DNA of 46,948 nt, taken from contig JBNGDB010000018.1 of NCBI GenBank assembly GCA_049975245.1, positions 1 to 46,948 on the forward strand. Direction: 5' to 3'. Each line of letters starts with the position of its first letter. The stretch's first letter is position 1. The position numbers and the translations under genes are program-made. Below the pieces are notes generated by a model, which saw nothing but the letters and a program-made list of their open reading frames with translations, was not told the DNA's origin and made no database searches. This stretch comes from UBA117 sp049975245. GTDB lineage: Archaea; Methanobacteriota; Methanobacteria; Methanobacteriales; Methanobacteriaceae. Shown here piece after piece: positions 13,344 to 20,755 of this stretch.

Positions 13344-13491
13344 GACTAATGCCTACGGTCCTTCTATGAGTTTGGTTATACCGTCAATGATTAGGAGAAA
13401 CCCAGCATTAGACAGACTGCCTGCTTCGAGGGTTGCTCGGGGAGGAAAGGGTTATCTACCTATGAACCAGTGAGTTAGTATGCAGGCAATA
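13344..13491 (+). ncRNA. Candidate structured RNA of unknown class
   Basis: A GC-richer island of about 148 bases in very AT-rich DNA, with no long ORF. It contains two long-range helices: CTAATGC (13346-13352) with GCATTAG (13405-13411), enclosing ACGGT/ACCGT (13355-13359 with 13380-13384); and TGCCTGC (13418-13424) with GCAGGCA (13482-13488), enclosing smaller hairpins such as CGAG/CTCG and GGTT/AACC. An ACA triplet follows the first helix and ATA the second, as in double-hairpin H/ACA guide RNAs, but no kink-turn is clear. The strand is chosen on that weak basis. It does not match SRP or RNase P RNA as I know them. Confidence 0.5.
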
Positions 13492-13615
13492 TTCATTTTA
13501 ATTAATTACTTTTAATTTTTAAAATCAATAGTAAATCAATAGGATTAATTATTTTAATCCAAAAAAAATTTGAGAAAAAAAATTAATCATTCAATTTCTA
13601 AATTATTTATAATAA

Positions 13616-13771
13616 TCAGATATCAGAATGCACATTTAATTCTTTTAATAATCTTCGACGTTCTTCTTTAAGCATTTCTAGTAATTTTTCGTCATAATCA
13701 CAGTTTTTTTCTAAATAAGCAATTGTAGTGGTTATTGCAGCTAATTCAGTTTCTAATTGATTTATGGGCAT
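13616..13771 (-). CDS. 51-residue coiled-coil hypothetical protein
   Basis: A short ORF with GGAG seven bases before its ATG. The product is nearly all helical: an N-terminal helix (QLETELAAITTTIAYLEKN), a short turn, then a strongly charged helix (EKLLEMLKEERRRLLKELN), suggesting a helical hairpin or dimer. It lies 55 bases downstream of the MutS2-like gene on the same strand and is probably in its operon. Family unknown; the good ribosome binding site and regular heptads make it likely real. Confidence 0.6.
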   Translation of the reverse strand: MPINQLETELAAITTTIAYLEKNCDYDEKLLEMLKEERRRLLKELNVHSDI

Positions 13772-13826
13772 ATTGAAACTCCTTTTTTTGATGGATTTAT
13801 TTAATTTTTGTATTTAATTTTCTCGT

Positions 13827-15722
13827 TTAAAATTTTTCAAGTATTTTACCATATATACTTTTTATTTTACCATCAGATTTATTATAGATCATTCTTAATA
13901 TGAGTTCAGGCGTACTCTTTGCCAGATAATTCATTTTAGGTGTTCTATCTACTATTAAATTATAATTTTCGTCCAAACCTTTAGCTTCTATTCCATCCAC
14001 TCTAACTTGGGTATGTTTCATTATTTCACGAGCCATATGGGTTACTATTACTGCATATGAGTCTGAATCTTTTATAAAATCTATAAAACTGGCAATGATT
14101 TTAACCGCCGCTTCTAATTCCGTTATGGCCTCTAATTCATCTAATAATATTAATTTATTAGTATTTTTAGTGACAATAGGTATAAAAGTGTTAAGGAATG
14201 ATTCAAATGCACCTGCATCAAGTGAACGTTTTTTGGAGAAAAAATATATTTCTTCAACTGGTTTGATCATTGCTTCATTTGCACATACCGGCAGTCCCAT
14301 CTGAGCCATAATAGTTATTTGAGCTAAAGTTTCCAGTAGGGTTGTTTTCCCTCCGCTATTTGCTCCTGTAAGAAGCACCACATTTTCAGGATATTCTATC
14401 ATATAGTCAATTCTCTGAATAGAAATACTATTTTTCAAAGCTAAATTAAGATGTAATGCTTCTTTTAACATAAATCTATCCCCAATCTTAGGAGGATGAA
14501 GTTGATAATAATAAGCAAAACATCCCAGTGCAAATTCATAATCAAATTCTAAAATCTCTCTTATTTCCTTTTCCACAATTTCTTTATAAGTTGAAAGATA
14601 GGATGCTGCTTCTACTTTTTTTTCAAATTCACTTACATTTTTTTTAGCAATTTCATTTCGTTTTACCCTTTCAAGTTCATGATAATCTATTTCTACCGGA
14701 TATTTTAGAATGAAGGGATCAAATGTGCAACCCGTCTCTTCTTTAATATCTATTTTCACTTGATTTATCACATTATCAAATATGGTTTGGATCTTCTCTG
14801 GCAGACCTTCGTTCATTAAAGAAAGTACTTCTTCACCGCTTAGATCAATCTTTTTAATGCTCTTCTCCAGCATTCTGTCAGCTTTAGATTTAGCATCCTC
14901 CACAGCTTTGTCAAAAATGTTTTCATCTATACTATCTACTTCAACAGAATCTAAAATTTTTAGTACTTCAGAGAGGATAGAATCGTAGCCTAAAATTTTT
15001 TTAATCTTCAATATATTCTTTAAAAGTTCATAGTTCTCATAAAAATAAGATAAAATTACTTCCGGAACGATTTCAAAGTCTTTTGAATCACTACTTACCA
15101 TAGTGATGTGTTGGATATCATCAAATTCTAATAACCCTTCAGAGTAGACGTATAATATAAATTCATATGCATCCAAGTTTTCCAGCTCTTCAGCAGTGAT
15201 TATGGGGTTGTAAACATTTAAATTCATATCTATTAACTGTTCATAATCTTTCTGAGATTCCACTAATAAAGCTCTTGATGAATCATAATTTATTTTTTCT
15301 TTATTAGGAGTGTGAATTAATTTAAGTAATCTTTTAATATCTGTTATAGGGAGTTTTGACACCTTTTTTTTAGCATTCATTACAAAATTAAGGTTTTGAT
15401 TTATTTTTTCCTTATCCTTTATAGGATTAATTAGTAATATCCTATTTTTACCATACTGGGTACTGGCAAATTCACTAATTCTCCCCAATATATCATCATA
15501 TATTTGATAGGTCTGACTGGTTTTTAAAAATTCTTGAACTGGATTTCCAAGGGCGGTATTAATGATTTCAACTGCTTTTTGTTGACTAACTCCATCAATA
15601 CTTGTCAATCTATCAACTTCATAATTCTGGATAACTTTAAGAAGTTCTTCTTCGCCCCCAAGATTATTTACTATTTTTTGCGCTAATCTATCCCCAATAC
15701 CCTTAATTTTTGTTAAATCCAA
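13827..15722 (-). CDS. HhH-MutS2-like DNA-binding ATPase
   Basis: A 631-residue protein of the MutS2/MutS ATPase group. Residues about 1-60 form two helix-hairpin-helix-like DNA-binding motifs (IKGIGDRLAQKIV and TSIDGVSQQKAVEII). The middle is a long helical lever/clamp region. The C-terminal third holds the MutS ABC ATPase: Walker A GANSGGKTTLLE (near residue 455), Walker B LILLDELEA (near 525) and the switch TH (VTHMAR). The Smr nuclease domain found in bacterial MutS2 is missing. TTG start with GGTGATAGG immediately before. Probable roles are recognition of branched or recombination DNA; true mismatch repair is unlikely because the mismatch-recognition domain is absent. Confidence 0.8.
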   Translation of the reverse strand: MDLTKIKGIGDRLAQKIVNNLGGEEELLKVIQNYEVDRLTSIDGVSQQKAVEIINTALGNPVQEFLKTSQTYQIYDDILGRISEFASTQYGKNRILLINPIKDKEKINQNLNFVMNAKKKVSKLPITDIKRLLKLIHTPNKEKINYDSSRALLVESQKDYEQLIDMNLNVYNPIITAEELENLDAYEFILYVYSEGLLEFDDIQHITMVSSDSKDFEIVPEVILSYFYENYELLKNILKIKKILGYDSILSEVLKILDSVEVDSIDENIFDKAVEDAKSKADRMLEKSIKKIDLSGEEVLSLMNEGLPEKIQTIFDNVINQVKIDIKEETGCTFDPFILKYPVEIDYHELERVKRNEIAKKNVSEFEKKVEAASYLSTYKEIVEKEIREILEFDYEFALGCFAYYYQLHPPKIGDRFMLKEALHLNLALKNSISIQRIDYMIEYPENVVLLTGANSGGKTTLLETLAQITIMAQMGLPVCANEAMIKPVEEIYFFSKKRSLDAGAFESFLNTFIPIVTKNTNKLILLDELEAITELEAAVKIIASFIDFIKDSDSYAVIVTHMAREIMKHTQVRVDGIEAKGLDENYNLIVDRTPKMNYLAKSTPELILRMIYNKSDGKIKSIYGKILEKF

Positions 15723-15875
15723 CCTATCACCACAAATTTATCTATTAAAATATTATGAGCAATGATTTTTCACATATAATATTCTGTTTTACAATATTAT
15801 TCCCAACTTTTATGTTAATAATTTATCTATCTATTATTTTCTTTATATCTAAAGATTATTATGAATTAAATTTAT

Positions 15876-18035
15876 TTAATCTCCTGAATGGTGAGTTTTT
15901 GCCCATTTCCTGTCTTTTCTTAGAATTAATTTAATAAAAGCTATAATAAAAAGTGGTATTAAATATAAACAGTAAGCCCAGTATTCAATTGATCGATATA
16001 AGGTGACATGAATCTTTTTTGTGTCACGATAAATTCCAAGCATTACCGCTGGAAAAAAAGCCACTGTAGACAGAATACCTATAATAGCTGGAAATTTATA
16101 GTTGAATATCAATAAATCAGCAAGGTATAAAATGGCAACAATATAACCTAGCATAACAAATGCAAGAAACAAAAGGGATGATAAATATTGAATAACGTCC
16201 AGTCTCCGGTAAATTGGTATATTTCCAGTTCCCAAAATCTGTTTAATATAAACAAAAAATGTCTCCAAATTTCCCATGGCCCACCTAACCCTCTGTCTAA
16301 AGAAAGGTCTCCATTGGGTTACTGCTTCTTGATAAACAGAAGCATCTCCACAATATCTTATTTTATACCCTTCAACCATCATTTTAATACTCATATTTAA
16401 ATCTTCAGTAACTGCAAAACCATCCCATCCTCCCAATTTTTCTATAACATTTTTATATGTAATCTGACCATTACCCCCAAGAAATGCACCCCCACCTATA
16501 CGATCACGAGCCCTTAAGATTACATTGCCAAAAATAGCAAATTCAGTGTTTTGCATGGTGGTTAAAACATTTTTTTCTTTATTATACATTTTAACTTTCA
16601 CCTGAACTCCAGCAACACTTTCATCATCCAGGTAAGGCATGACTTTTTCAAGAAAATCAGGTTTAATACGTGCATCTGCATCAAAAACAGCCACAACATC
16701 TCCCCTGCACAATTTTAATCCATCATTTAAAACATAACCCTTACCCTTCCCGGCTCTAGGGGGTTTTCTAGTAATAATTTTTAAAAAATTAAATTCTTCT
16801 ACCAGTTTTGATAATATTCCACCAGTGTTATCAGTAGAACCGTCATTAATAACAATAACTTCATAATTTCTATCATTACCCTTAAAATAATCAAGATTAG
16901 AGATGGTTCTAACACATTTCTCGATGGTGTTCTCTTCGTTATGAGCAGGTATTAAAATGCTGACAAAATGTTTTTTGTAAGGAAGGTCTGGAATTTTCTG
17001 GGGTAGAAAACTAATAATAGTTAACATAAGAGTATAATAAGCAGGTATAAACAAAAGCCAAGACAACCAGTCTAAATTTCTACTAATAAAACTATGTAAA
17101 ATCAGTATGGCTACTCCAATTGTAATCAGTGTAACTCCCAACTTCTCTATTTTTAATTCTCTTTTTTTGGATTTTATTGTTTCTTCAGCATCCTTTGAAC
17201 TTCTTTCTTCTTTTTTGTGTTTTTGGATGGCCATTTCTATGTTGGTTTGTAGTTCTTTTTCGTTGTATGGTTTGATTATGTAGCTGTAGGCTGGTTTGTT
17301 TTTTATTCTTTGTATGGTTTGTTGGTCTGAGTATGCGGTTAGGTATATTACGGGTATGTTGAGGTTTTGGATTTTTTCTGCGGCTTCTATTCCGTCTATT
17401 TTTCCTTTGAGCACGATGTCCATTAGTACGAGGTCGGGGTGCAGTTGTGCGGCTGTTTTGATTGCTTGTTCTCCGCTGGATTTTATGGCTGGTACGTGGT
17501 ATCCTAGATTTTCTAGTTTTTCTTTTAAATCCAGGGCAGTAATGCTCTCATCTTCAACAACCAGAATTTTGTGTGGCTTAATATTTTCTATTTCATTAAT
17601 AACTCTTTCTTTATGTTCTTTTTCTATAAGTTCTTGTTCAAAGGTTTCAATAATACTTTCTTCTTTTTTGTGTTTTTGGATGGCCATTTCTATGTTGGTT
17701 TGTAGTTCTTTTTCGTTGTATGGTTTGATTATGTAGCTGTAGGCTGGTTTGTTTTTTATTCTTTGTATGGTTTGTTGGTCTGAGTATGCGGTTAGGTATA
17801 TTACGGGTATGTTGAGGTTTTGGATTTTTTCTGCGGCTTCTATTCCGTCTATTTTTCCTTTGAGCACGATGTCCATTAGTACGAGGTCGGGGTGCAGTTG
17901 TGCGGCTGTTTTGATTGCTTGTTCTCCGCTGGATTTTATGGCTGGTACGTGGTATCCTAGATTTTCTAGTTTTTCTTTTAAATCAAGGGCAGTAATGCTC
18001 TCATCTTCAACCACTAAAATCTCCATTTTCTTCAT
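15876..18035 (-). CDS. Double receiver domain fused to processive GT2 glycosyltransferase
   Basis: A 719-residue membrane protein. Residues 5-125 and 156-276 are two response-regulator receivers with all key residues intact: acidic pair E10/D11, phospho-acceptor D55 (D206), T82 (T233) and K104 (K255). Two membrane helices (about 299-317, 324-344) lead to a family 2 glycosyltransferase with the synthase motifs DGS at 398, DAD at 452, TED at 543 and QRVRW at 581, then more membrane helices (about 615-705). The motif set is that of cellulose, hyaluronan and poly-N-acetylglucosamine synthases, so the product is probably a beta-linked exopolysaccharide extruded across the membrane. The two receivers are identical over about 120 residues and at DNA level. 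Donor sugar unknown. Confidence 0.88.
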   Translation of the reverse strand: MKKMEILVVEDESITALDLKEKLENLGYHVPAIKSSGEQAIKTAAQLHPDLVLMDIVLKGKIDGIEAAEKIQNLNIPVIYLTAYSDQQTIQRIKNKPAYSYIIKPYNEKELQTNIEMAIQKHKKEESIIETFEQELIEKEHKERVINEIENIKPHKILVVEDESITALDLKEKLENLGYHVPAIKSSGEQAIKTAAQLHPDLVLMDIVLKGKIDGIEAAEKIQNLNIPVIYLTAYSDQQTIQRIKNKPAYSYIIKPYNEKELQTNIEMAIQKHKKEERSSKDAEETIKSKKRELKIEKLGVTLITIGVAILILHSFISRNLDWLSWLLFIPAYYTLMLTIISFLPQKIPDLPYKKHFVSILIPAHNEENTIEKCVRTISNLDYFKGNDRNYEVIVINDGSTDNTGGILSKLVEEFNFLKIITRKPPRAGKGKGYVLNDGLKLCRGDVVAVFDADARIKPDFLEKVMPYLDDESVAGVQVKVKMYNKEKNVLTTMQNTEFAIFGNVILRARDRIGGGAFLGGNGQITYKNVIEKLGGWDGFAVTEDLNMSIKMMVEGYKIRYCGDASVYQEAVTQWRPFFRQRVRWAMGNLETFFVYIKQILGTGNIPIYRRLDVIQYLSSLLFLAFVMLGYIVAILYLADLLIFNYKFPAIIGILSTVAFFPAVMLGIYRDTKKIHVTLYRSIEYWAYCLYLIPLFIIAFIKLILRKDRKWAKTHHSGD
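17203..17531 (-). repeat. Internal direct repeat, receiver copy 2
   Basis: 329 bases identical to 17656-17984 (offset 453, i.e. 151 codons), with one mismatch at 17532 followed by more identity to about 17560. It codes for the second receiver. Codons here end far more often in C (GCC, TAC, ATC, AAC, GAC) than in the rest of the gene. Confidence 0.97.
17656..17984 (-). repeat. Internal direct repeat, receiver copy 1
   Basis: Partner of 17203-17531; codes for the first receiver. No silent differences over 329 bases, which implies very recent duplication or gene conversion. Confidence 0.97.
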
Positions 18036-18196
18036 TCACAACCACCTAAATAAAAATAATGACCTTATCAAATTATTACTTTCCATTGATATCTTTAAAG
18101 TTGCCAAATAATTACAAAAACTTTTAAATTTTTTAGACAGACTTAAAAAAACTTTTAAATATTCTTATTTTTTATAAAAGAGATTAAATCCCTAAA

Positions 18197-20521
18197 TCAT
18201 TCTAAATCAGTTTCATATTTATCTTTCTTAATTTTTTCAATAGCCTGATCAACTGGTGATTCATTTCCCCGTGTTCCGCACTTAATATAATCACTGGAAA
18301 TCAAATCTACAAAATATTTGAAATGTGATCTAGCATAGGGGTTTATATTAAAGATAATATAATTTAAATCGATATTATCCCTATTATAAGTACCAAGTCT
18401 ATTTAAAGCAGAGAAATAACTCAATTCTGCTTCTCTAATTTTACCGGATTCATATAAGATTACTCCTAAATTAATCCAAGCATCAGTATATCCAGAATTC
18501 ATGTCAATAATTCTATTGAATAAACTGGCAGATTCATTGGACCTTCCCAGTTTATAAAGAGCCAAGGCTTTCCAGTTTAAGGCATCTAAATTGTTCAAAT
18601 CTACTTTTAATACCTCATCATAGTATGATAATGATTCTTGTAGAATATCCATATCATAAAACAGTTTTCCAAGATTTAAACTTTTAATGTTGCTGTCTTT
18701 TGATGATTTTTCAAGATTGTTAGAAAAATCTAATTCCATTTCCTTAATAAGTTGATGGGGATTATTTAATCTATTTTGGAATTCCTGTATTTTTACCTGT
18801 TTTTCAGTGTTTTTTATTTCTTTTTTCAGGTTTTGGTCGGGTTTTAGGAGGTTTTTTTCTTTTAATAGTTTTTGCAGGTGTTTTGTGTGTTTTTGGTGGT
18901 TGTGGGGGTAGTTTTTTAGCAGGTTTTTGATGTGTTGTTGTAGGGTTTTTGGTCTATTTTTTTCTATTTTAGTTTTGAAATTGAGGTATTCTTGTTTTTT
19001 TATTTCTTCTTTTATTAGCCAGTTCATTTCCTTTTTATCCAGTTCAATTCCCTTTGAAGAGTATAAATCTATTAAATTATCCAGTTCACCAATTTTATAA
19101 TTTATAAATGTTTTTTTTACAAAATTTTCCAAATATTTATAATTACCATTTAAAACGAGCATATCTCTTTTTTCTTTCAAATCTTTAATTTTAAATTGAA
19201 TAAGGATATGGGGCTTACCATTCTCAGACATTTTAGTTTCTTTTTCAGAATGTTTAAGGCTTTTTTGGAATTCCTGTATTTTTACCTGTTTTTCAGTGTT
19301 TTTTATTTCTTTTTTCAGGTTTTGGTCGGGTTTTAGGAGGTTTTTTTCTTTTAATAGTTTTTGCAGGTGTTTTGTGTGTTTTTGGTGGTTGTGGGGGTAG
19401 TTTTTTAGCAGGTTTTTGATGTGTTGTTGTAGGGTTTTTGGTCTATTTTTTTCTATTTTAGTTTTGAAATTGAGGTATTCTTGTTTTTTTATTTCTTCTT
19501 TTATTAGCCAGTTCATTTCCTTTTTATCCAGTTCAATTCCCTTTGAAGAGTATAAATCTATTAAATTATCCAATTCGTCAGTATTAATACAGTAATTAAT
19601 CTTTTCCACAAAATTTTCAAGACAGTTATAGCGTGATCTAAGTACAAAACCTTCAATATATTTATAATAACCTTCTGAAATTATTAAATCCAATTTTTCA
19701 TATGATAAAATCGTCTCATCTTTTTTATAAGTTTTTTTAGAAACAGTGATAGTATCATCTAGTTCTATTTCTAAATCATCTGATTCAACATCTTTTATTT
19801 CTTTCAGGGAGGATTTTTTTTCTGCAACTTTGATAGAAGGTTTAACATCTTTATTAACTTTTTGCAATGCTTCAGGCAGTTTTAAATCAATTTCCCCGGT
19901 TAAATCAGCATCGGCGATATTTTTCATGGAATTTAGAGCGTGTTTCCTGATATCTTCATTTTCACTATTAAGCTGAGTTAAATATGGGTTTAATGTAATC
20001 ATTCCCAGGGAAGCAAGGACTTTTTGTCGAATTAACCCATTTTCAGTATCTATAAGATTTTCAGTATCTACAAGTTTACTAAGAGGTTCTAATGCTTTTG
20101 AATCTCCAATATGGCCCAGCGCTGTAATTGCATCTGCCTGAATAATTTCATTTTTATTACTTAGTTCTTTAATTAAGTATGGAACTGATTCAGGATCTTT
20201 AATTTTTCCAAGAGAAAGGATTGATTCTTCTATAATTTGATCATCCCCATCTTCCAGGGCATTAATCAGAGGATGAACTGCACGACGATCTCCAATTTCC
20301 CCGAGAGATCTGGCAATTTTTAATCTCAATTCCTTATTTTTATCTTTAAAATTAATAAGTAATGGTTCAACCGCTTTAGGATCCCTAATTCTTCCCAATG
20401 CATTAACAGCTTCAATCCTTACACTATCATTTTCGTCATATAATGCATCAATCAACCCATCAACATCTTTTTTTTCTTCTAATCTTTCAATCCGGGTTTT
20501 AAGAAAATTAGAAATTCCCAT
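18197..20521 (-). CDS. HEAT-repeat/TPR protein with duplicated central module
   Basis: A 774-residue soluble scaffold-like protein. Residues about 20-215 are HEAT/PBS-lyase-type repeats (pattern ALGRIRDPKAVEPLL, SLGEIGDRRAVHPLI and so on). The centre contains two copies of a charged module (ELDNLIDLYSSKGIELDKKE through KTLQQHIKNLL to KIQEFQ; identical at about residues 316-419 and 479-582). Residues about 627-725 are TPRs. I start at ATG 20521, preceded by GAGGGGTGA; a GTG at 20530 lies within that site. It lies 161 bases upstream of the receiver-glycosyltransferase gene in the same direction and may act with it as a protein-interaction platform (inference). The central module is not a domain I can name. 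Confidence 0.8.
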   Translation of the reverse strand: MGISNFLKTRIERLEEKKDVDGLIDALYDENDSVRIEAVNALGRIRDPKAVEPLLINFKDKNKELRLKIARSLGEIGDRRAVHPLINALEDGDDQIIEESILSLGKIKDPESVPYLIKELSNKNEIIQADAITALGHIGDSKALEPLSKLVDTENLIDTENGLIRQKVLASLGMITLNPYLTQLNSENEDIRKHALNSMKNIADADLTGEIDLKLPEALQKVNKDVKPSIKVAEKKSSLKEIKDVESDDLEIELDDTITVSKKTYKKDETILSYEKLDLIISEGYYKYIEGFVLRSRYNCLENFVEKINYCINTDELDNLIDLYSSKGIELDKKEMNWLIKEEIKKQEYLNFKTKIEKNRPKTLQQHIKNLLKNYPHNHQKHTKHLQKLLKEKNLLKPDQNLKKEIKNTEKQVKIQEFQKSLKHSEKETKMSENGKPHILIQFKIKDLKEKRDMLVLNGNYKYLENFVKKTFINYKIGELDNLIDLYSSKGIELDKKEMNWLIKEEIKKQEYLNFKTKIEKNRPKTLQQHIKNLLKNYPHNHQKHTKHLQKLLKEKNLLKPDQNLKKEIKNTEKQVKIQEFQNRLNNPHQLIKEMELDFSNNLEKSSKDSNIKSLNLGKLFYDMDILQESLSYYDEVLKVDLNNLDALNWKALALYKLGRSNESASLFNRIIDMNSGYTDAWINLGVILYESGKIREAELSYFSALNRLGTYNRDNIDLNYIIFNINPYARSHFKYFVDLISSDYIKCGTRGNESPVDQAIEKIKKDKYETDLE
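18774..19083 (-). repeat. Internal direct repeat, module copy 2
   Basis: 310 bases identical to 19263-19572 (offset 489, 163 codons). Sequence outside this core diverges sharply between the two module copies. The core has C-ending, proline/histidine-rich codons unlike the flanks. Confidence 0.97.
19263..19572 (-). repeat. Internal direct repeat, module copy 1
   Basis: Partner of 18774-19083, identical over 310 bases. The abrupt boundaries inside a diverged module suggest gene conversion rather than a simple new duplication. Confidence 0.97.
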
Positions 20522-20755
20522 TTTTTTCACCCCTCTACTTAGAAAATGATATTTAAATTTTCAATTAGTGCTTAGCTGGTTAATTGAAAATGTAATATCC
20601 ATAAATTAATTTATATTATACATTTTTATATATTAAACCATAATAATTAGGGGCTTATGATGAAAATTTAGTTTAGACCATTTAATTAATCTAGTAAATT
20701 TTTCCCATATCATATGTTTAAGTATATAATATGAATTTAAAATGGCAAATAATCA

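Noticed and set aside
13344..13491. RNase P RNA or SRP RNA, suggested by GGGGAGGAAAGG
   Set aside because: The element is about 150 nt, half the size needed, and lacks the conserved ACAGAA/AGAU regions of RNase P and the SRP loop motifs.
17296..18111. Plus-strand ORFs of 146 and 120 residues over the receiver repeats
   Set aside because: They are antisense shadows of the repeated receiver domains; both repeat the same sequence and lack start signals.
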